This document shows, one piece after another, positions 1 through 11,151 of a stretch of 49,850 bases of DNA. The notes below the pieces were generated by a model. The model saw only the letters and a list, made by a program, of their open reading frames with translations. It ran no database searches and was not told the DNA's origin. The position numbers were made by a program, and so were the translations under genes. Origin of the DNA: Chara braunii (Eukaryota > Streptophyta > Charophyceae > Charales > Characeae); assembly GCA_003427395.1 (NCBI GenBank), contig BFEA01000218.1:2170401-2220250 (forward strand), given 5' to 3'. Positions within the stretch are counted from its first letter, which is position 1; every line of letters begins with the position of its first letter.

Positions 1-1238
1 CGACCAGACGTCCGGTCGAACGTCCCGGACGGTCAGGGGGGTCCTGAACATCCGATAAAACAACCTAGGTTTAACTATAAATATATTAAAGAAAAGTTTT
101 GCAGAAAGATTTTTATGTCAATAATAAAATTAACCAGTGCTTTCAAAACGACAAAACACAATAGTGCACAATTTGAAAAAGTGTTTGAATATCGAACCCC
201 AAAAGCAGTGGTTTGACAATAAGAACCTAAAAACAATGTTGAATCCTATATCAAGGTTTCTAAGACCTTAATTTTCATTATATAAACTTTAAGATGATTT
301 TCATGTTGATTTTTTTGATAAAAAATACTGCAACATTGATATTACGAGTCTGACAAGTTACTAATTACTTTATCCCATGCTCGTAGTATTAGTATGAAAC
401 CTTTGCCCTTTTTTCTTTGCACAAAAAAAATATCACAGGTCCGAGTTTGAACCATGATTCAAAAAATAGTTAAGTACATACCATATAAGACGATTTTACG
501 AATCAATGTCAAAATACAAAATTTGGAGGGGTGGGGACAATTTGCACATTTGGGATTGAAACCTTGCCTTTGAATAATATAATTATAGTAGGGGATTTAC
601 ATATAAAAAAAATAAAGAGTTATTACATTTAAAGTTTCTCTTATTTCCAGTTAACGATCACTACTATCTGAGTTTTACAAGAATTGTAAAAGATTAAGAC
701 CAATAACTATTCGTTTTGAATGCTTACACTGTAAAAACGATAGTTATTAAAAAAATATCGTGAGAATATGAGTGAAGTTTAGGTCAGGGGAGGAGGGTGC
801 ATAATTTAGAGCATGAGTACCTTAAAACCTCAGTTACAATTTCAAATGTTAAAATTAAAAAAATAAAATAAGAAATGTAAATTAGGTTCCGTGATATTAA
901 AAAAAATATATAACTTTGGATTTAAGAAAAAAATGTTTAACTTAAAGTTTGAGATTTCTGCTTTTTTAATATATAGTTATGATTTATATATAAAAGAAAG
1001 GATGTAGATTAAGTTTTGATGTATTATAGGAAAGAAAAACAAAATATTTTCACTTATAAAAAAAATATTAGTGTTAAACCAAATGTATATTTTGATCCAC
1101 GCTGCTATCATTCGGTCTCTGTTTTTTTTTTCTTCAAACTAACATGTTTATAACATGTCATATGATGCAATGGTTTTACAAGGTATTTAACATTTTTTAC
1201 TTCTTTGACTGAAAAATGTAAATGCATTGCAACCTTAG
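1..1238. other. AT-rich gene-free flank
   Basis: This stretch is AT-rich, with many A and T runs and stops in all frames. I see no coding region or RNA gene. Its right end (from about 1071) is one copy of the repeat called X, which ends where the retrotransposon LTR begins. Confidence 0.6.
1071..1236. repeat. Repeat X, copy 1 (uninterrupted)
   Basis: Starts with gtgttaaacc and runs through atgatgcaatggtttta, then a T-rich stretch, to gtaaatgcattgcaac. The same segments in the same order occur at 11485-12501, where an 853-bp element interrupts them. This copy therefore shows the empty site of that insertion. The two copies directly flank the chromovirus, so the retrotransposon lies between two direct copies of X. 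I do not recognise what X derives from. Confidence 0.7.
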
Positions 1239-1534
1239 TGTAGCGGACCCACCAGGTGTGGTGCTCCGCTAGTGATAGAGATGGAGATGGAGGAAGAAGG
1301 GGGGAGCAAGATGCACAACGCAGCTCCCACGCAAGACTCCAATGCACGTACTCCAAAATTGTGCAAGTGTAGAATGAGGAAGAAAACAGACAGGGACTGA
1401 CGAGACTAAAATGGACTGGCTGGTACCGACAGAGGTATCGACCTGGACTGGACTGGACTGCCCCCGAATAGAACACAGGCCTGTGAGAATAGGCCAAGAG
1501 GCTGGTCTCACAGGCCAACCAGAGGTCCGCTACA
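1239..1534 (-). repeat. 3' LTR of the chromovirus
   Basis: 296 bp running TGTAGCGGACC to GGTCCGCTACA, so the ends form an 11-bp inverted repeat. It matches 11152-11467 along its whole length. It lacks the 22-bp palindrome of the other LTR: where that copy carries the palindrome, this one has only ggg (about 1393-1395). Confidence 0.92.
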
Positions 1535-1550
1535 CGATCCTCTGCCTGTG
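1535..1550 (-). other. Polypurine-tract candidate
   Basis: Read on the minus strand, the bases directly before the 3' LTR are purine-rich (AGGCAGAGGATCG). This is where plus-strand DNA synthesis is primed in LTR elements. It is short and interrupted, so the call rests mainly on position. Confidence 0.5.
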
Positions 1551-2681
1551 ATGGATCGCCTAGGTGCAAACATGCTTCCTCCAAGAAGCGGAACTCTACC
1601 AAAGAAAAAGAAAACCTGAGTAGTCTAGGATGCGGAGCAAGCTCCATGTTGAGTCCATGCGATGCAACCTAGGATATAAAATATTACACAACAGCAATGT
1701 CACAGCTAACAGCCTAAGTGAAAGCAGAAGCAACTAACTAGTATACATGTCTTAAAAAACCAGAAGTAACTAACTAGCATACATGTCATAGGAAAGCAGA
1801 AACTAGTGACAAGTAGATCCTAGAATGTTGGAGGCAGTATCCTCAGTCTGGGAACAACTGACAAGCGTATAAGTCCTAAGAATAACAAAAGCAGCACAAC
1901 TAATCCTAGAAATGTCAGAGGCAGTACCCTCAGTCTGAGAGCAACAAAGCAACAACAAGTCAACCATATGTTACAGGAGAAGTGTGTCGCAAACCAAAGG
2001 GTGGGATGGTCTTTTAGGGTGGCGAATGCAGCCTAGGGGTCGAAAACTCCTAAGGGCATCCACATATAGATAACAGGGAGACACATGTCATCAGGCTCAA
2101 TGAGGGTAGGGAACTGGGAGCGAACAGAACCAATGACCCTAACAGATAGACCATCAGGGCGGGTAATGCTCGACTAAAGGGTGACCGCTATGGAGGGTCG
2201 ACCATGCAAGGGAACAAGGGAGCCTTGTATACTGGGCGCACCTAGATAAAGCATGTGGGGCTGCCTAACTAGGGGGTGAGGGCCAGCATAGGGTAAAAAG
2301 GTGATGGGTAAGAGAATCATGCAAATGACTCATAAAGTGAGGGAAGTCGGAGCTAGATCCGTAAGATGGGAAACCAGGGCAACGCTACGGTCCCGATGCC
2401 TATGCATATGCCAAGGGAGAGCCCAACTCAGAGGAACCCGGCTAAAGGGAGACCATCATGCGACACAACAAGGGTACTGTACAGGGTCAAGTAGTAAGAG
2501 AGTGATGACGTCTGAAGTAGGCAGAGCTGATCGTGACAAAGTCCATGAAGGTGCCGATGACGTCCACGATGAGAAGTCCGGAATGTCGTCGAGGAAGAGC
2601 TACAACGTCGACGAGCTGAAGTAGCAAAACTGGAGTGGATGGAGTACTGAGAAGTCAAAGACGTGGGAAGGTAAGTCAGAG
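1551..2681 (-). other. 3' non-coding region of the chromovirus
   Basis: Lies between the chromodomain stop and the 3' LTR. No protein domain is recognisable. It holds two imperfect direct repeats, one of about 30 bp around 1730-1790 (core aactaactag) and one of about 42 bp (1816-1857 and 1901-1944, core cctcagtctg). Short reading frames on both strands show no family features. Confidence 0.55.
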
Positions 2682-4454
2682 TCAGTCGTCGTATCGAGCA
2701 GGACGACGACGAGTGCGCTGTGGACGCTCGGAAGCATCCGACTCCTGCTGAAGGTCTGCCTCAGATGGAGCAAGTTCGACTTCAGCGGTCTCCTCAGCCG
2801 GGGGAGAAGGAGGAGGGTTAGTGGGCTGAGGAGGAGCAGTGAGCCCAGCACGACGAGCACGGTCATAGGCACGCACCAACATGCGAGCGTGCTGCAAGTG
2901 TTCGAGGGGCTCCCAGGTAGCCTCCTCATCAGGGTAACCCTTCCAACGTACGAGATACTCGATATGGGGAGGGTTGTCGTTGGAGACTCGGCGACCAATG
3001 ATGTCTGAAACGAGGAACTCCTCGTGGCCGTCCACCATGATGGGTGGGGGGCGCTCGTATGGTCGTCCAACGAAACGCTCAGACGGTCTGCGGTAAGGAC
3101 GCAGTAACGAGACGTGGTAGACATCGTGCACACGAGCTTGGCGTAGGTAGTCGGGCAGCTTCACACCGAAGCTGACCGGGCCAGATGCCGTATCAGAACC
3201 GACGGCCTGGAGGATGCGGCATGGGCCAAAGAAGCGACGCCGAAACTTGCGAAGCGTGTCCGCTTCGAGCTGTAAGTGGCGGGCGTCGATAAACACATCA
3301 TTACCGACTTTGAATGGATGATCCATCCTCGATCGGTTCGCACGTGCTGCCATGCGAGTCTGGGAAGCGGCTATGTGCTCATGTGCGGTCTTCATGATCG
3401 ACGTCATGTGTGCAACCCAATCATCCAGCGCGGGACAACTCGTGTCGGGGTGCATCTGTGACGGTCGGAGGAAGTCCGCGGGAACACGAGGGTGATAGCC
3501 GAGGTCGCAATAGTAAGGCGACATCCCCGTGGCTGGCGAGACGACGTGGTTGTAGGCTATCTCTGCGTATGCAAGATGGAGATCCCACTGCTGGTCGTCA
3601 CGAACAATCTTTCAGAGAATATCTCCGAGAGTCCTGTTCGTGATCTCGGTCTGACCATCAGTCTGAGGATGGTAAGACGAGGAGAAGCGGAGCTGGGTGC
3701 CGTAAACCTCGTGGACCCGTCGCCATAATCGGCTGGTAAAGCGTGGGTCACGGTCAGATATGATGCTCAGAGATAAGCCGTGGTCACGCACGACTCGGTC
3801 AAACACGATGTTGGCGACCTCACGCGCACTGATGGCATAGCAGCACGGGACAAAGCGTGCACGCTTCGTGAAGTGGTCGACGACGACCAGGATAGCATCA
3901 TGACCGCGGGGGGTCGGAGGACGAAGTGGACCGATAAAGTCCATTGAGATGGACTGCCAACGACCCTCAGGGATAGGAAAAGGCTGGAGCAAACCATAAG
4001 GAAGGTGGTTCGCACTGTTCACCTCCTGACAGGTGGGACACTCTGCGACGTAGTCCTTCACAAAGTCATTGCGCTTCGGCCAGACATACAAGCGACTCAC
4101 ATGAGCCAACATCTTGTGGAAGCCATGACTGGCGGCTGCCTGGTCATGGAACTCTGCTACTGCTCGGACACGTAGCTGTCCAGTGGAGGGAACCCAAATA
4201 CGGGGCTCTCTGGTGCCCTGTGAACCATGCCAGTACACAAGACCGTTGTCCCTGAGAGAGTAGTTCGGGACGGTCTTGCCACTCCGAAGGGTCGCGTGGA
4301 TGTCGCGATAGTCAGGGCAGTGGCGGTACTGAGTGCGAAACTCGTCGATCACCGAGTGGTGGACGGTGGTGACCCGAGATGGAAGAGAGTTGGATCTGCT
4401 CCTGGTCATGGTCAGGGCGCCGAGATAAGGCATCTGCGACCCAATTAATCTCAC
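2682..4454 (-). pseudogene. Integrase with C-terminal chromodomain (decayed pol 3' part)
   Basis: Integrase joins the element's DNA to the genome; the chromodomain can target it to modified histones. In the first segment (4454 down to 3612, 280 codons) I see a zinc-binding HHCC pattern (H103, then C139 and C142) and the catalytic triad D172, D234, E270, with 35 residues between the last two as in a DD35E core. An in-frame TGA at 3612 breaks the frame. The same frame continues to 2682 with a GPY/F-like motif (FFGPC), HVSLLRPY, and a chromodomain at about 2850-3023 containing YLVRWKGYPDEEATWEP with its two tryptophans. A frameshift near 4380 separates it from RNase H upstream. It is an inactive copy. 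Confidence 0.93.
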
Positions 4455-6222
4455 CCTTGATGTGCTCAGTGGTGAAACTAAACTCGGATAGGTCGCGCCA
4501 CCAGCGAGCCTGTCGAGGAGTGAGCTTCGGCTTTGTCAGAAAAGCCTGGACAACAGAGTTGTCCGTACGCACCGTGAACGGTGCCCCGTGCAGGTAGTGA
4601 CCCCAGTGCCGAGCGGCATAAACTACTGCGAGAACCTCACGTTCATTAGCAGTGTAGTTTCTCTCGGCGGGCGGGAGCTGACGAGAGTAGAAGGCTATCG
4701 GATAATCACCTGAGCGGGACTCGACAGTACCGTCCTCGGCGATGGTAGGAGAATAGTCAATAGAAGGCTAGTCAATAGCTGGACGAGTAGGCGTCAGTAG
4801 GGAAACAGTGGTAAGGGTAGGTGGTGGGAAGCGAGGGATACGAGGATGAGAGGAATCGGGAGAGGAGGGGAAGACCTCAGAAAGAACTGCTCCTACAGCA
4901 AAGTCTGACACGTCAGTGGTAAGGATAAAAGGGCGATCAAAATCGAGCAGATGAAAAACCGATGCGTATGTCACCGCCTTCTTGAGGGTGCGGAAGGCGT
5001 CCTCGTGGAGGGGTGTCAAAGTCCACGGTAGGTTCTTCCGGAGGAGGGTGGAGGTAAGGACGTAGGAATACCTAGCGTATCCCTGGATGAAATTACTATA
5101 GTAGCTGGTCAGGCCTAGGAAGCTGCGAAGCTGCTTGGCGGATGTGGAAGCGGGGCACTCCGCAATAGAAGTGATCTTCACGTCGTCCATGTGGAGACCT
5201 TGGTCAGACACGTAGTGTCCTAAAAATTTCACTTTGTGCTGGGCAAAGCGGCACTTGCTCAGCTTGGCATTGAAGCCATGTCTGTGCAAGCGGTCAAGGA
5301 CGTCGCGGAGGTGTCTGAGGTGCTCCTCAAGGGCACAACTGTAGACCAGGATATCGTCGAGGTAGACGAGAATGTATTGCTCCAGGATGTCCCTGAAGAT
5401 GTTGTTCACCGCCCTCTTAAAGGTAGCGGGTGCGTTGGTGAGGCCGAATGGCATCACTGTAAACTTGTAGTTGCCGAAGCGCGATCGGAACGCGGGCTTC
5501 GACTGGTCGGCTGCAGCGACGCGGATCTGATGGTAACCGCTACGAAGATCAATCTTCGTAAAGAAGCGATTGCCTGCTAGGCGGTCGAACAGCTCATCGG
5601 AACGAGGCATGGGGTAGTTGTTCTTAACCGTGTATCGGTTGAGACCGAGGTAGTCGATGCAGAGACGAAGAGTTCCATCCGCTTTGCAAGCAAAGAGGAC
5701 GGGTGCACCCCACGGGGAGTTGCTGGGTTTAATGAAACCCAGTCTCATGAGCTCCTCAAGCTGACGCTTGAGTTCGGTGGCCTCGGGGATCGAGAGTCTG
5801 TAGGGTGCCTGGTGGTGAACACGATAGTCAGGCACAAGCTGGATGGAGTGCTCGACGTCACGCATTGGTGGGATGCCGGCATACGAGAACGACGATGGGA
5901 AAACGTCGTGGTAATCTCGGATGAGGTCACGAACTGCGGGTTCCAGGTCAGCCGTATATCGTGCGAGTTCCTCAGCGTCAGCGTCAGTGCGAGGCGGCGG
6001 GTTGGACTCGACGGATGACGGAGGGACGGAAGTAGAGATGGGAGCCCGGAACATAGAAGGAGGATCTGGCTCCAGAAGGATGAGCTCGGCGTCGAGACAG
6101 GGTGGATCATAGTGTAAGAGATTCGTCACGTTCACCATAAAGAAGGTGACGTCGTCCTTACGGATGAAGTGGGCGAACTGCCGAGGCGAGGTGAGAGTGA
6201 TAGAAGTAGGTGGTGTGGGCAC
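4312..6222 (-). pseudogene. Reverse transcriptase and RNase H (decayed pol middle part)
   Basis: Reverse transcriptase copies the element's RNA into DNA and RNase H removes the RNA. Within the 484-codon segment ending at 4768 the catalytic motifs are FTKIDLRSGYHQ (first Asp near residue 225) and VYLDDILVYS (YLDD at residues 287-290, nt 5353-5364). RNase H begins near residue 432 with FILTTDVSD. A TAG at 4768 interrupts RNase H. The same frame continues beyond it with FYSRQL and VRTDNSVVQAFL, then HIKGEINWVADALSRRPD, the usual RNase H end, before the frame is lost near 4380. The frame upstream of 6222 joins the protease through a TAG at 6331. Family assignment is secure; function is lost. Confidence 0.94.
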
Positions 6223-6330
6223 GGAAGGCTCCGGGGGAGGAGGATCGGGGGGTGGTATCGCGGTGGTACCTATGAAAGGTACGCGATACGTCTGTCCACA
6301 CTTCGTTTTGAGAACGAGAGTATTGGTCGC

Positions 6331-6930
6331 CTAATCGGCCTCGGTGTTGCGAAACCGACGAGACCACGGAGTGCCAAGAATGAAGTCATACCCCGTCTCC
6401 ATCACATCGAAATGTGCAGAGGAGCGGTGGCGACGAGACGTCGGGGAACGATCAGTTGGCTCGAGAGTGAGGAAGAAAGGGAGGTCGGTGACCGTCTGAT
6501 CGAAGAAGCGCCGGGTCTTGTCATCCCCTAGGGTAGCGGAGATGGGAGTCGGAGACCCCGTCATGGGTAAGCAGGCTTCTTTCACCACGTGTGGGTGAAT
6601 GAAGTCGCCCTGAGAACCGGAATCCCACAACGCTGAGTACACCCTCGTGGAGGTCCCGAGTCGTACTGGGATGATTGGGAGGGTGCGATCAGGGCCAGAG
6701 AGGATGGCGAGAAGGCGACGCAGTGCAGCGACATGGAGGGTGAGTCGCTCCTGACGAGCCTGGAGCATGCTCAAGTCCACAAGAGAGGACACAACGTCCT
6801 TGCGAGTAGCGAGTTGCTCGCTGCAACGGGCTGAGCGAATGGCTCGAGCGTCAGTAGTCGAGGCGAGGAAGGAGGGGAGATGGTGGTCTGCGGAGGCGCA
6901 GACGGTACTGCGGCAAAGGGCTGAGTACAC
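6331..6930 (-). pseudogene. Retroviral-type aspartic protease (decayed pol 5' part)
   Basis: The protease cuts the Gag-Pol polyprotein. The active-site triad is ALWDSGSQGDF (Asp near residue 103 of 199), followed by the second conserved part YDFILGTPW (residues 181-189). It is in the same frame as reverse transcriptase and separated from it only by the TAG at 6331. Its N-terminal part overlaps sequence where gag reads in another frame, so at least one frameshift lies around 6780-6960. Confidence 0.85.
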
Positions 6931-6951
6931 TTTGTCGAAACATGCGATACC

Positions 6952-9087
6952 TCAGCTCCAGTAGTGAGAGGGGCGAACCGCGACGGAGATGTAGGGAAGC
7001 CCACTACTGAGGAGGGCGCAGGTGTACACTGCACCTTGGCTAGGAGGCGCCGCGGGGAGATGAGGCGCCGAGGGGGGACTGAGCACGACGCTGGCGGGAA
7101 AGGTTATCGGTGTGGCGGTCAAGGGCAGTGGTGTAAGGGCACCGCGAGGAGGTATGACCGTCCTGACGGCATCGCAAACGGCCACGCCGGCCCAAAATAG
7201 CCGCGCGCTCCTTAGCGGAAAGGACACCGCGAGGAGGGACAAAGCCCTGGGGGAGGTCCTGCAGAGGGACCTCGGGGGGCGACGCGCCAGCATGACCAGG
7301 GCGGCTGCGTGCCTGGGAAAGGGTGGAGAGGATGAGCTGGAGGCGCTCAGCCATAGGAAGAGTAGGGTCCTCCAGGTGGTGGTGGCAGCCTCGCCGAGGT
7401 CGAGGTCGTCGCTATGGTCACCCTCTGGCGACAGCGGGGCACCAACGTCCTGCTCACCATACTCGAGTGCGCTGAAGAGGCGCGATAAGTGGCGATCCTG
7501 CTGCGCAGAACGGCGGGGGCGACCGCAGAAAGGGGAACGACGCTGGGAAGTGTCGTGAGAGGAGGAGGGGGCGTAACCAGTGCGTTGCGGCTGGCAGGAG
7601 GAGGCGGGGTGAAGACGGGCCCGCATCCGCTGATGGTCCCTGGCGGCCTCGTAAGCCTGCGGGGCCGATGTGAACTCGTACAGCCATAGCTCGGAGCGGT
7701 ACTCGAGCGGAAGGCTGGCCAAGAAACGATCGATAAGGGTCGCCTCGGGGAGGAACGCCATGTCACATATGAGGCGGGCGTTCTGAAAGACCTGGATGTG
7801 GCGATCCAGGCCGGCAGCGCCACCAGAGCTGGACCAGCGTGTAGTGATGACACGCTCGAAGGCGTCAGTCACGTCATATCAGGCTCCGAAGCGATCCTCG
7901 AGGAACGTCTGAAAAGCCATGAAGGTCGGAGTCCGACCCGCACGAACGGAGTAAGCGTAGAAATCCTTCCAGGCGTCGGAAGGACCGCCACGCACGCACG
8001 TGGAAAGGTGAGTCACCCACGTGTCGGGTGCGGCACCCATGAGTTGGAGCGTGTGGGTGGCAGACTGTAGCCACCGAGACACGCGAATGCCTGTACCGTC
8101 ATACAAGGCAATGTCCGTCAAGCGGACGAGTGGTGCGCCACCGTTTTGGCGGCGAGGAGAACGGGAAGCAGGGGACTGCGCTACGGCTGAATAAGTCGGC
8201 GCAGGTCCTGGAGGAGGGGGCGCAACTGACAGTACGCCCGGGCCGCATGGTGGAGAGGCGGGGGAAATAGCGGCAGGCTGCACGGGAGCTGTGGTAGAAG
8301 AGGTCGCAGCAACCGAGGGGATGGGTAGGAGGTAGGATGGGGATGGGTAGGATGCAGGGCGAGGGAATCGAGCCTGCATGGAAGGAAGAGTAGAGGAAGA
8401 ATGGGGTGCGCCGGAAGGCGCGGCCACCTGTGAGGGTGGGGGAGGCTGAAGGCGTGAGAGGGCGAGGTCGGCCCGGAGCTGGGCAATCTCGTCCTCGAGA
8501 CCTCGAACGTAGGTCGTGCGAGGGGTAGCAGGAGGAAGAGTGCGGGAAGTGGAGGCACGAGCGGCGAGGGGCATCCCAGAGGGGGGAGAGCTAGGTGGCG
8601 CTGCGGTCGTGCGAAGGGGAGGGAGAAGCGGGGAACCCGGAAAAGTTGAGACTATGGTAGCGGGTTGTTGTACCGTGGCCGTAGTGACCGGGATCTGGGC
8701 AAGTGCGCCCGTAGACTGAGGGAGGGCCTGACTCATGGCGGCCGTGGTGCTAGGGGCGTAGACAGTCACCAAGATGACCGGGTCGGGGGCGGCGGAGGAG
8801 GAAGCTCCACCGTGGCCACCCTGTCGGAGGACGGGGGACCCGGACTGGGAGCCAGGATATGAAGGTCAGGCAACGTCCTGAAGTTGCTGCATGCCGGCGG
8901 CAAGGGTCGCCACCTGCGCCTGTAAGGGCGCTAGGATCGCGAGTTGCGCCTGAATGGGTGCGAGGAGGGAGGTGATAAGGGTGTGCAGATCCCCCTGGGG
9001 CTGGTGGCCCTGGTCCGTTAGCACGGGTGTGGAGCCCTGTGCCGTGGTCTTCGCCGCGTCGACGGCGTGCGACACACCGTCGGCCAT
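6952..9087 (-). pseudogene. Gag (decayed)
   Basis: Gag forms the particle that packages element RNA. I start it at the ATG at 9087 (MADGVSHAVDA), after the leader. Three same-frame segments follow, separated by TGA codons at 8866 and 7879. A proline/serine/alanine-rich N-terminal half leads to a capsid-like region with FMAFQTFLEDRFG (near 7890) and FLASLPLEYRSELW (after 7872), typical of Ty3 Gag. In a shifted frame, 7139-7171 encodes CRQDGHTSSRC, a zinc knuckle in which the first Cys of CX2CX4HX4C is replaced by Arg. Frameshifts lie near 7350 and between there and 6930. Confidence 0.85.
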
Positions 9088-9523
9088 GGGGAGGTGGCGG
9101 GTCAGACTGGAGGGGGCCAGGAGAGGTCCGCGTGAGCGGAGGGCATAGGGGGGCGTCCGCGGTAGAAGGCGGCGGACGACGCTAGCAAGGCTGGCGCGGG
9201 CGCCGTCAAAGGGGGAGGGGTGGTTCGAGTCCAGGGTCCCTGAATAGGAAGGGGAGTAGGGGGGGGGTTGAAAAAACTTAAACCCTAGAAAAACCTTAAA
9301 AAAAAACTAACCGGAGTTTGAGTGGTCAGGGTACGGTGCCGGTAACCTAATCAAGAAAATAAAATAGCAAGCATAAGGGGGGGGGAAGGTGGGTAAAAAA
9401 TAAATAAACAGCGAGATTTCGAGAGAAAATAAAAATAAATAAGGAAAAAATAAATAATAAAAATAATTAAAGAAACAAGTAAAAAGATGTGAAGAGAAGT
9501 AACAATATTTATTTTTTTGAAAT

Positions 9524-9838
9524 TTTCGGCAGCATTTCCTTACCCCCCATGGGGTCAAGAATGTGCCAAGGGGAAAGGAGAAACCAAGGTGAGCACACTA
9601 GGTTTCAAGATACCGCAAATAAAAAAAGAAAATTTAAAAAATAAATAAATAATAAATAAATAAATAAATAAGTGGATGAGGAGGGGGAGAGAAATGAAGT
9701 ATCTGACTTTTCAAAAATTTTGGCAGCATTTCGTTACCCCCATGGGGTCGAAGTGTGCCGAAAGAGACTAAGTAAGAAAAAAACAGAAAATTTCGGCAAC
9801 ACTTCGTTACCCCCACGGGGTCAAAACGTGTGCCGAAA
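9524..9838. repeat. Three copies of a TTTCGGCA...TGCCGAAA stem-loop
   Basis: Copies at 9524-9576, 9718-9763 and 9791-9838. The third is cleanest: an outer 8-bp stem TTTCGGCA/TGCCGAAA, an inner CCCC-cac-GGGG stem, and conserved text between them (cttcgttacccc). The second has one change in the outer stem and the first is more worn. The paired arms survive in copies that otherwise differ, which hints at selection on structure or at recent duplication. Confidence 0.75.
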
Positions 9839-10392
9839 GCAAGAAAGACTAACACCTAATCAGATTTAGGAATGCCGTAAAGAAAATAGAATTTTCAGAA
9901 TAAATAGAAAAATAAATAAAATAAATCAAAAAATGAGAAAAGAAGGTGGGGAAGAAGATAATTCGAATTTTTGGAGAAACAGAGAAAAGATAAATCAAAA
10001 GAGAGATAGAAAGAAGAAAAACAAAAAAAAATCGAAGTAGGGGGGAAGGGGAATGAAAAAAGTGAAGGAGAAAAGGAAAAAATATGTGAGGGAGAGAAAA
10101 AGATGGAAGTGGAACGTGGGGGAATGATGTGGTGGTAGTTGGGGGAGAGGAGGGTTGGGGAAAGGTGGAGAGGGATCAAGAAGCAAGGAAAAAAGGAGGA
10201 AAGAAAAGAAAAGAAATAAAGAAAGGAGAGTAAAAGCATGGGTGGTGGGAGAAAGGTGGGGTGGGGAAGGTAAAAGGAGGAGAGAAAAAATGCAGTAGAA
10301 GGTGGGGGAAAGAGAAGGGGTGAGTAAAGGGAGAGAGGAGAGGTAGGGAGAGTGGGTTAGTAGAGGGAGGGGAGAGAGAGAAGAGGTATCTG

Positions 10393-10892
10393 GCCCTTGG
10401 TGTCTCCAAGGGCACAAGGTACACCAAGACCAGTAGAGTCTTGGCCTTCACTGCAACAAGCCAGCTGGAGGAGAGAGAGGGGCTGCCATCTTGATCAGCC
10501 CCTAGGAGCAGCAGTTCTGCAGATCTGCGGATCTAGGGTCTGCTGTGTGAGCAGACCCTCACCACTGTAGAGCAGCCCCTGGAACAGGGGGTCTTCAAAC
10601 CCATAGTAAGCTGCCATGTGGCACTGCAGGTGGCCACGTGCACAGACAGCAACAGCCACGTGCACAGGCAGCAACAGCCTCGCTGTTGCTGCCCTGCTGC
10701 TCGCTCACGGGGGGGTAAATAGCCAGCACGGGACCTTTTCAACACGAGTGTGTCGTGCTACAAAGCCATCGACATACTGTGGCGAGTGTGTTATGGCAGT
10801 GGTATACGCACGCGCAAGCCTAGCAGCTGCTTGGGTTTAAACCCCAGCAGCAGCAGCTGCATCCCGGATCTTGAAAATAGATAAATCCGGGA
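10393..10892. repeat. Array of perfect short hairpins in the leader
   Basis: At least ten stems follow one another: GCCCTTGG (10393-10413), CCAAGAC (10424-10444), GGGGCTG (10479-10502), GGGTCTGCT (10536-10558), CCCCTG (10576-10590), TGCCA (10612-10623), GGCAGCAACAG (10667-10693), AGCACG (10725-10759), a near-palindrome at 10827-10850 and TCCCGGAT (10862-10892). Each is followed by its exact reverse complement after a loop of 2-24 nt, except the near-palindrome, which has one mismatch. The stem sequences are unrelated to one another. A 22-bp direct repeat (10634-10677, core CCACGTGCACAG) lies inside. Confidence 0.8.
10827..10850. repeat. 24-bp near-palindrome related to the LTR palindrome
   Basis: Arms CTGCTTGGGT and ACCCCAGCAG around a TTAA centre, with one mismatch. 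The arms match those of the palindrome at 11307-11328 except for one base; the centres differ (TTAA here, TA there). Confidence 0.8.
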
Positions 10893-11138
10893 GCGGGGTG
10901 GGGCCGGTCAGCGGGGTAGTGTGGGCACGTGGCGCGTGCGTGTGCGGTGGCCGGCCTTAGCCTTGGCGCATGCGTCGTGATGCTGTTCTCTTTTTGGCCA
11001 TGTGTCGACCTGCTGCTTCGCAGTTTTTTCCCTCCTTTTTCCCGGAAAACAGCCAAAAAAACAGCGAAAAATCACCTTGTTGGGATTTGCCGTTTTCTCG
11101 TATGTGCTGTGTGGTGGGTGGATGCGGGGACCGTTCCC

Positions 11139-11150
11139 GCTCCGATACCA
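11139..11150 (-). other. Primer binding site for initiator tRNA-Met
   Basis: On the minus strand, one base after the 5' LTR ends, the sequence reads TGGTATCGGAGC. It matches the complement of the tRNA-iMet 3' end (TGGTATCAGAGC) at 11 of 12 positions. This fixes both the LTR boundary and the orientation. Confidence 0.88.
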
Positions 11151-11151
11151 A

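Larger units (their letters stand above)
9088..11138 (-). other. Structured 5' leader of the chromovirus
   Basis: A 2-kb untranslated leader separates the primer binding site from gag, longer than needed for priming or packaging. From the gag end it contains an A/T-rich stretch with three copies of a long stem-loop (9524-9838), a purine-rich stretch on the plus strand (about 9900-10380), the hairpin array (10393-10892) and about 250 bp of mixed sequence next to the primer site. Reading frames here are low-complexity F/L/S/P strings and are not genes. Confidence 0.7.

Noticed and set aside
3276-9148. Plus-strand frames opposite the chromovirus genes
   Set aside because: They are shadows of gag-pol; the motifs are all on the minus strand.
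9895-10451. Minus-strand frames of 90-140 codons rich in F, L, S and P
   Set aside because: They arise from the purine-rich plus strand of the leader and lack any family feature.
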